Shown here: piece after piece, positions 8,408 through 16,299 of the stretch
Numbering within the stretch: the stretch's first letter is position 1
Layout of the letters: each line of letters starts with the position of its first letter
NCBI GenBank assembly: GCA_963849955.1
Contig: CAWKJU010000030.1
Span: 26,432-90,431, forward strand
Source of the DNA: CAWFGW01 sp963849955
Lineage (GTDB): Bacteria; Bacteroidota; Bacteroidia; Cytophagales; JAAEPT01
Reading direction: 5' to 3'
Length of the DNA: 64,000 nucleotides
Program-made: the position numbers and the translations under genes
Notes under the pieces: generated by a model
The model's input: the letters and a program-made list of their open reading frames with translations, nothing else
Databases searched by the model: none
Told to the model about the DNA's origin: nothing

Positions 8408-9055
8408 ATTTTCTTTCAATTCATAAATGAAGGTGTATGAATCATCTGCCGTAAAGTTCATTGCAGTTTCTTGAGGTTTAGGAACTATTATAATCCCTTC
8501 TTTTCTAAACGAGAACGCCACAATTAAACCCATTATAGCCCCAAGTAAATGTGTTTCGTGTGATACTCGTGGGTTAATCGGAAAGATACCCCACACCATG
8601 CTTCCATATAAGAAGATTACAAGCAAAGAAATGGCTATCAGTTGCCTGTTTTTTCTCAAGAACCCGCTAAAAAACAGAAAACTTGCAAAGCCATAAATAA
8701 GTCCACTAGCACCAATGTGGTATGATTCTCTTGCAAATGCCCATACCCAAATGCCAGTAGCAATATAAATCCACGTGAATACTTTGAATGAGATTTTAGG
8801 GTAAAAATAAATAACCCCAGCAGATAAGATAATTAAAGGGAAAGTGTTGGAGAAGAGGTGTTCTAAGTCGGCATGAATCAGCGGTGAAGTAGCAATTCCA
8901 ATTAAACCTTTAGCTTCACGTGGGAAAATACCCATTCGGTGTAAATGCGTGTCAAACACAATTTCTAGTATCTTAATAAACCACAAAACGAGCGCAAAAC
9001 TTATCCCTGGAAGGAAGCTATAGTAAAGTTTTTTGAGCTCTAGATTTTTTTTCAT
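8375..9055 (-). CDS. Rhomboid family intramembrane serine protease
   Basis: 226 residues with about six membrane spans. The catalytic serine is S117 in GASG, the catalytic histidine is H169 in ETHLLGA, and the conserved HxxxN-type oxyanion pair is present in LEHLFSN (H66, N70). Rhomboids cut membrane proteins within or near their transmembrane segment. The start is ATG at 9055; six codons upstream a TTG is open, but the protein beginning MKKNLELKK is more plausible. Its final codons lie antisense to the 3' end of the candidate small RNA, so the two transcripts converge and overlap. Confidence 0.85.
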   Translation of the reverse strand: MKKNLELKKLYYSFLPGISFALVLWFIKILEIVFDTHLHRMGIFPREAKGLIGIATSPLIHADLEHLFSNTFPLIILSAGVIYFYPKISFKVFTWIYIATGIWVWAFARESYHIGASGLIYGFASFLFFSGFLRKNRQLIAISLLVIFLYGSMVWGIFPINPRVSHETHLLGAIMGLIVAFSFRKEGIIIVPKPQETAMNFTADDSYTFIYELKENKKSGQVEKSR

Positions 9056-9136
9056 TGATAGATATAACTCCAAAAAAGGAAATATTGTTCTAAAAATAAA
9101 AATCGTATCACCGAAGTGTGGAATTTGGAACTGCTA

Positions 9137-9331
9137 TTATTCTTCTTCCACAATTTCCTTTTCTAAAGAAAGTTTACTGATTTGATGCCTGAGGTTGTTG
9201 ATAACACTTTTGTTCTCATGTGCTCTTTTACCCCCAATCAATGTTTTAGAACTTACTAAAGAGTTGATTTTTTTCACAATCTCATCGCGCACTTCAGTTA
9301 CCTCCTTGTGGTTTAAATAGTTGTCTTGCAT
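9137..9331 (-). CDS. Small coiled-coil protein, unknown function
   Basis: 64 residues from an ATG, highly charged with heptad-like Leu/Ile spacing (KINSLVSSKTLIGG, INNLRHQISKLSLEKEIV), ending in EEE. No signal peptide or known motif. It lies 80 bp upstream of the rhomboid gene on the same strand and could share a transcript with it. Real gene likely because it keeps a good start and a biased, soluble composition, but I do not recognise it. Confidence 0.5.
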   Translation of the reverse strand: MQDNYLNHKEVTEVRDEIVKKINSLVSSKTLIGGKRAHENKSVINNLRHQISKLSLEKEIVEEE

Positions 9332-9445
9332 AGCTATAAAAGTTTTAAAATAAGAATTGAATTTAAAAGATTATTTTGATTATACCAAATTGATTAATAA
9401 TGATTTACGCCACAAAAATATTGCTTAGATATTACCCAATTATTA

Positions 9446-10693
9446 TCACTTGTTTATCTTTTTATATGACGATAAATATTTTTGTCTGATAATTTCTTTT
9501 AAGACGTCTTTGTCTTTTTCATCTACTATTCCTAATTCATACATACGGTAAATCCGTTGATAATCATCTATTAATTGAATAGCGTTCAACTCTTCATGAT
9601 TCGCATATAAAAACCATCGTTCATCCCCATGTCTTCGATCGTCTATCTTTTTCAGATGTTTATGCCTCAAGAAGGCATCACGTTCTTCAATTGAATCAAA
9701 TTGTAGGGTGCCTCCAATGCTTTCATAGGTGTTTTTAGAAACGATGAATGAAGCAATTGTTTTTTCTTCTCCATTTATGTCATACATCATTTTAGGACGT
9801 ATAGAAACCAGATACATTTCAATTGATTCCGGCTTTACTGTTTTCATATAGGAGTCTTGTGATTCTACTAAAACATATTGCTCTTTTTGATAAGGTTCAT
9901 ATACAGCTTGCATTCCCTGTTGATCTCCTCGAAGGAAAGCATCATTTAACTGATCTTGTGCATTTTTATCCCAAGCAGTGGGTCCTAACTGAATCTCTTC
10001 CAATTCAGGAGTGTTAATAGAGATATTCACAAATACCTCTTTAATTTTTCGTGCCAATTCAAGCGCTCTTGCTTGCGCCAATTTTCGATTATTTTCAATG
10101 GATGTTAGCCCTGATTTAGATGATCCGTCTTCATTAATGTTGTTGTTTGGTTTAGATGGATCAAAGCTGGTTGGAATTTGTGAAGCACTGCCAATGATTT
10201 TGAGTGTTATTCCTTCTCCATCTGTGTTTTCTCCCAAAAAGTCTCGAATCTCATTGAGTATGAATTTAAACTGTTCTTCACCATCATTGGTAAAATCAGT
10301 CATATTATTTTTAAACTGTTTAAAAGCTGGTATTTCCAGTTTTGCTTCTTCTAATTCAATAATGTCAAAATGGATGCTGCGGATGTGAGTTTTGATACTT
10401 GCAGTTTCTTCTTCTTCAAGTTCGTCTATTTCTTTAAACTTCCCCTTGATATTCTCCCTGTCTTTACTTTTGTCTGGACATCGAAGCGCTCTTCTTTTCT
10501 GCTCATTACGAAAAAGATCCAATACACTCCATGCTTTTGTTCGCTTTACATGTAATTTAGAATGATCGTGTTTGGCAGTTAAACTTCTTAAATCTCTACG
10601 TTTGTGCGTATGTGTCTTGGATTGATTGCAAGAGTATAAACACAAGGATAAAATGAAAAGTAAGCAAACCAGAATTATTTGATTGACTTTCAT
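9446..10693 (-). CDS. Lipoprotein with a possible divergent OmpA-like domain
   Basis: 415 residues. A lipobox at the end of the hydrophobic signal (ILSLCLYSC, Cys about 22) marks it as a lipoprotein. The middle holds LKIIGSASQIP followed by about 30 residues later NRKLAQARALELARKIKE, which recalls the OmpA-C pattern (GxASxxP ... N..LA..RA..V) that binds peptidoglycan, but the usual Asp and Arg are only partly kept. The C-terminal 130 residues are charged and unassigned. Divergent from the nitronate monooxygenase gene. The OmpA relation is inference from pattern alone. Confidence 0.6.
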   Translation of the reverse strand: MKVNQIILVCLLFILSLCLYSCNQSKTHTHKRRDLRSLTAKHDHSKLHVKRTKAWSVLDLFRNEQKRRALRCPDKSKDRENIKGKFKEIDELEEEETASIKTHIRSIHFDIIELEEAKLEIPAFKQFKNNMTDFTNDGEEQFKFILNEIRDFLGENTDGEGITLKIIGSASQIPTSFDPSKPNNNINEDGSSKSGLTSIENNRKLAQARALELARKIKEVFVNISINTPELEEIQLGPTAWDKNAQDQLNDAFLRGDQQGMQAVYEPYQKEQYVLVESQDSYMKTVKPESIEMYLVSIRPKMMYDINGEEKTIASFIVSKNTYESIGGTLQFDSIEERDAFLRHKHLKKIDDRRHGDERWFLYANHEELNAIQLIDDYQRIYRMYELGIVDEKDKDVLKEIIRQKYLSSYKKINK

Positions 10694-10769
10694 TGCTGCA
10701 TTGAAATCAATTTTGTAAAAACAACGATTTTCAATTTAACCAAATAAATTCATTTTCCTATCTTTCATC

Positions 10770-11711
10770 ATGAGCACAAGAATCACAGATTTATTTGGAA
10801 TAGAATATCCTATAGTGCAAGGCGGCATGGTTTGGTGTAGCGGTTGGCGATTGGCATCTGCAGTAAGCAATTCGGGCGGCTTAGGTTTAATAGGGTCAGG
10901 CTCCATGTATCCAGAAGTTTTACATGAGCATATTACAAAATGCCAAGCTGCAACTAAAAAGCCCTTTGGTGTCAACGTGCCTTTATTGTATCCGGCTATC
11001 GATAAACACATCAAAACAATTTTAGCTTCTGGTGTAAAAATAGTATTCACGTCAGCTGGAAATCCTAAAACGTGGACCTCCACCTTGAAGTCAGAAGGCA
11101 TAAAAGTCGTACATGTAGTTTCAAGCGTGAAGTTTGCATTAAAAGCGCAAGATGCAGGTGTTGATGCTGTTGTTGCCGAAGGCTTTGAGGCAGGAGGACA
11201 CAATGGAAGAGAGGAGACCACTACCATGTGTTTAGTCCCCGAAGTAAGTGATGTGTTAGAAATTCCCGTGATTGCTGCTGGTGGCATTGGCAGTGGGCGA
11301 GCACTAGCAGCAGCCTTAGCGTTGGGTGCAGAGGGTGTGCAAATTGGTAGTTTGTTTGCCGCAAGCAAAGAGTCAAGTGCTCATCAATTGTTTAAGGAGC
11401 GGATATTAGCCACAGAAGAGGGCGGTACGAAATTGATGTTAAAACAACTTGCACCAGTGAGGTTAGTGAAGAATAAATTTTTTGAAGAAGTTGCTTTGGC
11501 CGAAGCGAAAGGTAGTAATGCTGAAGAACTACTTTTACTTCTTGGAAAAGGACGAGCAAAGAAGGGAATGTTCGAAGGAAAGCTAGATGAAGGCGAATTG
11601 GAAATTGGACAGGTGGCATCATCCATTAAAACGATTCAACCTGTGGCTCAGATTATGGATGAGTTATGGAAGGATTTTTTAACAACTAAAAAGAGGTTGT
11701 GGGATTTTTAG
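10770..11711 (+). CDS. Nitronate monooxygenase family FMN enzyme
   Basis: 313 residues of the NMO/2-nitropropane dioxygenase TIM-barrel family. Visible marks are the N-terminal IEYPIVQGGMVWCSG, the glycine-rich GGLGLIGSG, the central VDAVVAEGFEAGGHNGR with the conserved His of the family, and the FMN phosphate-binding part AAGGIGSGRAL with GAEGVQIGSLFAA. The family oxidises nitronates or acts as an enoyl-type reductase (FabK is a close relative), so the true substrate is uncertain. Starts at an ATG 76 bp from the divergent lipoprotein gene. Confidence 0.88.
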   Translation: MSTRITDLFGIEYPIVQGGMVWCSGWRLASAVSNSGGLGLIGSGSMYPEVLHEHITKCQAATKKPFGVNVPLLYPAIDKHIKTILASGVKIVFTSAGNPKTWTSTLKSEGIKVVHVVSSVKFALKAQDAGVDAVVAEGFEAGGHNGREETTTMCLVPEVSDVLEIPVIAAGGIGSGRALAAALALGAEGVQIGSLFAASKESSAHQLFKERILATEEGGTKLMLKQLAPVRLVKNKFFEEVALAEAKGSNAEELLLLLGKGRAKKGMFEGKLDEGELEIGQVASSIKTIQPVAQIMDELWKDFLTTKKRLWDF

Positions 11712-11734
11712 TTAGTCAGTGGGACACTGACTAA
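11712..11734. terminator. Perfect hairpin after the NMO gene
   Basis: TTAGTCAGTG (11712-11721) and CACTGACTAA (11725-11734) form a perfect 10-bp stem with a GGA loop, immediately after the stop. No T-run follows, so it may stabilise the mRNA end rather than terminate alone. Confidence 0.4.
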
Positions 11735-11787
11735 GACGGGTTTGGGTTCTTCATGCCAAGGGTTGTGTCCACGCATACCTTTTCACC

Positions 11788-12507
11788 TCAATAACTAATC
11801 TTTGCCAAAAAATCATAATGTGGACCATCAATCACTTTTTCGCATTTGAAACCATATTCCTCGGCTGCCATTTCCAGCACATCATAAGAAACATATAACC
11901 ACAGAAACGGCTCACCGACAATGTTTTTATACGCCACAAAATATTCGATTTCCCCATGGTATTGCTCGTTTAGGTTGATAGCAAAAGAGCCATCTCCTTC
12001 TTCGTAGAGGTAAATTAAGTCCGAAGAGTCAATTAACAGTTGCCCGCCTTTTTTTAGCACCTTTTTTAGTTTATGCTCAAAAAAGTCATGCATTCCGTCA
12101 ATCGTTTGGAAGACACCCGCCCCATTCATCAGCATTAAAATGGTATCGTACTGTTCTTCAACGTCAAGCAAGTCTTTTGCATATACTTTATTGACACCTC
12201 TTTTTTTCATGACTTCAATGCTTGCCTCCGAAATGTCAATAGCGGTAACATCAATCCCACGAAGTTGTAACTCTAAAGCATGACAACCCGCACCCGCACC
12301 CGCATCAAGGACTTTTCCTTTAGCTAATTCCATTGCTTTTTGCTCTTGAATGGGCATCTCCTCAAATGTTCGAAAGAAATAGGGAACCGGCAATTCCTCA
12401 TCTTCAGTAAATGAAGTATCTACCTTAATTTCTTCACCGTCCCAAGTACCATTCAAAAAATCTAATAAGGCTGTACCAATGGGGTCTTTTTCTTTCGGTA
12501 TAATCAT
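11788..12507 (-). CDS. Class I SAM-dependent methyltransferase
   Basis: 239 residues from the ATG at 12507 (a TTG eight codons upstream is also open). Motif I is KVLDAGAGAGCHALEL, followed by the acidic strand end VTAIDISEASIEVMKKRG and motif IV-like YDTILMLMNGAGVFQTI. The N-terminal 60 residues form a cap with aromatic and acidic residues. It is an AdoMet-dependent methyltransferase of unknown acceptor; no marker of DNA, rRNA or protein substrate is seen. The gene is convergent with the nitronate monooxygenase. Confidence 0.85.
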   Translation of the reverse strand: MIIPKEKDPIGTALLDFLNGTWDGEEIKVDTSFTEDEELPVPYFFRTFEEMPIQEQKAMELAKGKVLDAGAGAGCHALELQLRGIDVTAIDISEASIEVMKKRGVNKVYAKDLLDVEEQYDTILMLMNGAGVFQTIDGMHDFFEHKLKKVLKKGGQLLIDSSDLIYLYEEGDGSFAINLNEQYHGEIEYFVAYKNIVGEPFLWLYVSYDVLEMAAEEYGFKCEKVIDGPHYDFLAKISY

Positions 12508-12638
12508 CTGAACAATTCTTTTTTTTTGCAAAAGAAACTAAAAAAAGTGGAAATAGCGGTTTCATTAACGAATTCTAGGATATCATAAACTATTTGACGG
12601 GTAGGTGGTTAACTTATGAAATCAAAACAAACATTATT

Positions 12639-12803
12639 ATGGGTTTATTTGGAGGATCATCTGAGATAGAAAAATTGCAAAAACAATATACCAAATTAAT
12701 GAAGGAAGCGCACACTCTTTCACAAAGAGATCGAGCTGCTGGCGATAGGAAAGTCGCTGAATCAGAGGAAGTGTTGAAGAAAATAACTGCGCTGAGACAG
12801 TAA
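12639..12803 (+). CDS. Lacal_2735 family (DUF6435-like) small protein
   Basis: 54 residues from the ATG at 12639, beginning MGLFGGSSEIEKLQKQY and continuing with a helical, charged stretch (KEAHTLSQRDRAAGDRK) and a KKITAL end. Length and the pattern of N-terminal G-L-F, then a coiled helix with Ser-x-x-(D/N)-R, fit the Lacal_2735 family of flavobacterial small proteins, whose function is unknown. A longer reading from 12594 would add 15 residues that do not look conserved. Own transcript; 38-nt gap to the next gene. Confidence 0.7.
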   Translation: MGLFGGSSEIEKLQKQYTKLMKEAHTLSQRDRAAGDRKVAESEEVLKKITALRQ

Positions 12804-12848
12804 TAGTGTTTTGGCTTTGTAAAACCATTTATTGTATTTTGTCAGTAA

Positions 12849-13871
12849 ATGCGTGTAAACCTTCTATTTCTTTTCATTCTCTTTGTTTCATGTACAGGCA
12901 TTCACAAAGCAAAAAGAATAGCCGAACATATTGCAACTTCAGATCAATCATTTTTTCTGAAAAAGATTGATTCTCTTTCTTTTACCTATTCAGGTTGTGG
13001 AGGATTTTATATTAAAAAAGGAAACAATAGTGTATTGATTGATCCGTACTTTTCTAACATTGGTCCTATGGCGCTTGTTAAATTCAAACGATTGAAAACA
13101 GACACTGTGGCTATTACGACCTTTTTTTCGAAAGTAGATACAGCTTCTATTAATTTTTTGTTGACCGGACATTCTCATATCGATCATGTGGGTGATTATC
13201 CTTACATCATCAAAAACTATATAAACAGTAATGTTCAATTAGTTGGAAACAAATCGTTGCATTACCTCTTATCCGCCTTGCCTTATTATAGAACAAGAGA
13301 CAGCGTTATTTATGATCACGCCAACAGATGGATTTATTCAACTGATAGTTTATTAAGAGTAATGCCTATTGAATCGGAACATGCGCCTCATTTTTTAGGG
13401 TTAAAAGTGGCACCAGAAAAGCCCCTAAAAAATCCAGAGGATGTTTTCCCGAACAAATCAAAAGATTTTCCAGAAGGAGTAACTTATAACTATATGATTG
13501 ATTTCTTAAATCAAAATGAGGAAGTAGTAAGCCGTATTTTTTCTTTTGCAACTGCCGCAGCTGATTACCCTATTGGAATGCCAAGTAAAGAATTATTAGC
13601 GGAGCATCCTGTTGATGTTTTGTTACTATGTGGAGCAAGTCATCAGTATGCAGCAGGCTACCCAGAAAACGTTTTAAAAAAATTAACCCCTCAATTGATT
13701 CTTGTTTCTCACTGGGAGAATTTTTTTAAGGATTGGAAAAAATTGAAACAGCAACCCCGTGTTGTTCCTTTAACGAACATGAAAAAATTTATACATAAAC
13801 TGGAACAATCAGATAGTAGTGCTTTATTTGTGTTGCCAAATGTCGGCACAACAATTGAAGTGCACCATTGA
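12849..13871 (+). CDS. Lipoprotein with metallo-beta-lactamase fold
   Basis: 340 residues. Signal peptide with lipobox FVSC (Cys15) points to a membrane-anchored periplasmic or outer-membrane lipoprotein. The metal motif HSHIDH (108-113) is the HxHxDH of the MBL fold, and later histidines (ESEHAPHF, ASHQY, SHWENF) can complete the site. The N-terminal GCGGFYIKKGNNSVLIDP is the usual first strand pair of the UlaG/RNase Z-like hydrolases. Substrate unknown. The following gene starts close to the stop, so the two are probably co-transcribed. Confidence 0.8.
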   Translation: MRVNLLFLFILFVSCTGIHKAKRIAEHIATSDQSFFLKKIDSLSFTYSGCGGFYIKKGNNSVLIDPYFSNIGPMALVKFKRLKTDTVAITTFFSKVDTASINFLLTGHSHIDHVGDYPYIIKNYINSNVQLVGNKSLHYLLSALPYYRTRDSVIYDHANRWIYSTDSLLRVMPIESEHAPHFLGLKVAPEKPLKNPEDVFPNKSKDFPEGVTYNYMIDFLNQNEEVVSRIFSFATAAADYPIGMPSKELLAEHPVDVLLLCGASHQYAAGYPENVLKKLTPQLILVSHWENFFKDWKKLKQQPRVVPLTNMKKFIHKLEQSDSSALFVLPNVGTTIEVHH

Positions 13872-13879
13872 GATTATTT

Positions 13880-14578
13880 ATGAAAAAATTAATTCTATTA
13901 TTTCTTACACTACCATTTTTGTCTTTTTCACAAGACAAATACGATGCTCAATTATCATATTTTAACCTTGACATAGCACCTAATGTGCTTTTGGCAGCAA
14001 TGCCTGATCTGAATACCCAAGAGGCTGAATCAATTTTAAAAGAGTATGATCGACCCGAACTCCGACAAACATTTATAGAATACAATGCCTTTGAAGCGTA
14101 TATCCATCATCAGTTTTACGAAGCAATAAAAGAAGCCTTAAGAGTTCGCTTTGGAATTACAATAACCTCTTTTGTAAAAAAAGAAAAAGCGACTGACTCT
14201 ACCGCTTATGGTTTTCCACGAGTAGGATCCTCGGACTTCAAAGAAAATTCTGGGTTTTATTTTGTTAAATTGATGATAACCGTGGGTACTCTTGAGGGTG
14301 GTCCTGATGTTCCTGGACAAATACAAGATAAAACCACGCTTTCTCCAACCATTCAAATGTCTTTAGTCTTGTATGATCGCAAGGGAAAAAAAGTAAAAAA
14401 AGCCAAAGCAAAATATCTTTCTAATCATTTTGTTGAAGGCAATTTACAAGATTATATGCTGTGGGATGGAAAAAGTAGAATGAGGGGTTTCAAAGCCGAT
14501 GAGCGCGTTAGAAAAACCTTTTTAAATGATTTGTTAAAACAAGGGTTAGGTAAACTACAAGAAGACTTCTATAAATAA
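13880..14578 (+). CDS. Secreted protein of unknown function
   Basis: 232 residues from the ATG at 13880 with a clear signal peptide (MKKLILLFLTLPFLSFSQ, cleavage after about 18). The mature protein has no motif I know; it contains FGITITSFVKKEK and a beta-rich centre (GFYFVKLMITVGTLEG, TIQMSLVLYDRKGKKVKK) that resembles small periplasmic or surface beta-sandwiches. A TTG at 13868 is in frame and would overlap the MBL gene. It lies 8 bp after the MBL lipoprotein and 35 bp before another secreted unknown, suggesting a three-gene unit. Confidence 0.65.
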   Translation: MKKLILLFLTLPFLSFSQDKYDAQLSYFNLDIAPNVLLAAMPDLNTQEAESILKEYDRPELRQTFIEYNAFEAYIHHQFYEAIKEALRVRFGITITSFVKKEKATDSTAYGFPRVGSSDFKENSGFYFVKLMITVGTLEGGPDVPGQIQDKTTLSPTIQMSLVLYDRKGKKVKKAKAKYLSNHFVEGNLQDYMLWDGKSRMRGFKADERVRKTFLNDLLKQGLGKLQEDFYK

Positions 14579-14613
14579 TGGTCATTTTGTAACTTCCTTT
14601 AAAATATGAATGT

Positions 14614-15582
14614 ATGAAAACGTATTTAGTAATTAGTTTGATTCTCTTGGGTGCATTAAACATGTTTTCGCAAACTATAGACGGGAAACATATCAATGAT
14701 TTTGGTTGCTATGGAGAAAAGAAACTGAACAAGGCACCCAAAAAAATATATATTTCAAGCTTTAAAGTTTTTTACCAAGTTTATATCAGTGATAAACACA
14801 AGGATTCGAAAAATTCTGGAAGTCCTGAGGAGTTTGAAGCAACACTCATTGGAATAGATACAGCTAATTTTCAAAACATCACCGATGAACTGTATAATTA
14901 CTTTGTGGACTCATTAACTAGAAAAGGGTATGAGTTGGTGCCGTTTGATTCTGTTAAGAAGGCCAATTATTTTGATGGGTGGGTACAACACAAGGGGGGT
15001 GAAATAACACACTCGCACATTGAAGGCTATTTGTTATCAAGACCATCTGGCTATACTCATTATGAACACAAAGCGCACGACCACATCTCTTTTGTGGATG
15101 AACTTCCAAAACTTTCCAAAGACTTGGGTAATATCATTGTAATGGATGTGGAGTTTGTACTTCCTTTTGTTCATACAAACACGTCCAAAACAGGTTATGA
15201 TGGTTCACATATTAGTGATGCTCTCATTCAATTCAATTTAACACCAGTAATTGGCGGACATGACCCAATAGCTACTGCCCATACTCGCATTCACTTTGCT
15301 TATGGTAATCCAGCTGGGGTAGCCGCAATTTCAAACCTAGTTTATACGCTTAAGCATCCAATGAAATTAGATGGTGTTTTAACAAGTGATCAGCTTGAAC
15401 CTAAAAAAGAGATGGAGGAAAATCCGGCTTACTACAATTTAGTATTCAGAAAAAATGAAATTGAAAAGGTTAGTCATCATGTGGTATGTGATTCAGAGGA
15501 ATATAAAACGGCTTCAATAAATAAGATTAAAGAATTTTCACGATACGCTTTTCACAAGCTCTTTTACTTTCATGAATTATAG
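14614..15582 (+). CDS. Secreted protein of unknown function
   Basis: 322 residues with a signal peptide (MKTYLVISLILLGALNMFSQ). The mature part shares the general style of the preceding protein: strands and a late segment LIQFNLTPVIGGHDPIATAH that reads like a beta-sandwich edge, but there is no recognised domain. It is rich in His (HSHIEGY, HYEHKAHDH), which could be metal-binding, an inference only. The last 6 bp overlap the convergent gene at 15577. Confidence 0.65.
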   Translation: MKTYLVISLILLGALNMFSQTIDGKHINDFGCYGEKKLNKAPKKIYISSFKVFYQVYISDKHKDSKNSGSPEEFEATLIGIDTANFQNITDELYNYFVDSLTRKGYELVPFDSVKKANYFDGWVQHKGGEITHSHIEGYLLSRPSGYTHYEHKAHDHISFVDELPKLSKDLGNIIVMDVEFVLPFVHTNTSKTGYDGSHISDALIQFNLTPVIGGHDPIATAHTRIHFAYGNPAGVAAISNLVYTLKHPMKLDGVLTSDQLEPKKEMEENPAYYNLVFRKNEIEKVSHHVVCDSEEYKTASINKIKEFSRYAFHKLFYFHEL

Positions 15583-16296
15583 CGCGTTACTTGGATCTTC
15601 TTCGTTAGATTTCTTCAGTTCTTCAGCCATAAATTGTTTGATGTCTTTCTTTACCAAACCAAGTTTGCGTGAAAAATAGCTGTATATTATTTTTTCGTTT
15701 TCTTCTTTCCTAGAAAGTAATATCTCTTTTATAGAAGTGATTTTGTTTTTCACCATTAACGAGTCATAAATCGATACACGAACTATTCTGTAAGGCATAA
15801 TCAATCCCGACACATCTGTCAAAAAATCGACAAAAGCTCTCATTTTCCATGCTGCTGACCCGTTTAATCCAAGATCCCCTACTTCGTTACTTTCTCCAAA
15901 ATGTCTTTCACTTATTTTGTTAGTCCATAAATCACCATGGGATGCAGCTGACAAACAATCTTTTGCATGCTGTCTACAAATACGCTTATAGCTATTCCCA
16001 TCAATTTCAGGTAATAAATTATAAAGAGGGCTTTGTAATGTTTTTGCTCGGTACAGGTTAAAATGAGTTGAGTCATCAATAATCAATGCTTTAGAAAAAA
16101 GCTCCATATCGAAACCATTTAGGTCAAAAGGGATGTCGGCTTTTAGTCCACCTAGCTCTTGATAGACTGCCTTTACTTCATCATAAAATTGAGAAGGTTT
16201 TAGTTTGGGCATCGACATCCGGGGTAATGTATTAGGCGTATTGATGACCCCATTTTTTTCTAAAAGTTGAAGTATGTAATTGGTGTGAGTAGACAT
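15577..16296 (-). CDS. Cytoplasmic protein of unknown function
   Basis: 239 residues, ATG start, no signal peptide or membrane span. Mostly helical and charged, with AASHGDLWTNKISERHFGES and an acidic C-terminus KKSNEEDPSNAL. No family recognised. It begins 3 bp downstream of the glycoside hydrolase stop on the same strand, so it is probably co-transcribed with hemW and the hydrolase even though no functional link is evident. Confidence 0.55.
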   Translation of the reverse strand: MSTHTNYILQLLEKNGVINTPNTLPRMSMPKLKPSQFYDEVKAVYQELGGLKADIPFDLNGFDMELFSKALIIDDSTHFNLYRAKTLQSPLYNLLPEIDGNSYKRICRQHAKDCLSAASHGDLWTNKISERHFGESNEVGDLGLNGSAAWKMRAFVDFLTDVSGLIMPYRIVRVSIYDSLMVKNKITSIKEILLSRKEENEKIIYSYFSRKLGLVKKDIKQFMAEELKKSNEEDPSNAL

Positions 16297-16299
16297 AAT

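Noticed and set aside
9823..10555. Three plus-strand open frames opposite the OmpA-like lipoprotein
   Set aside because: Antisense shadows of a real gene, without recognisable domains or sensible starts.
10736..11368. 210-codon minus-strand frame opposite the nitronate monooxygenase gene
   Set aside because: Skewed Ala/Pro/Ser composition and full overlap with a well-supported enzyme gene; a shadow frame.
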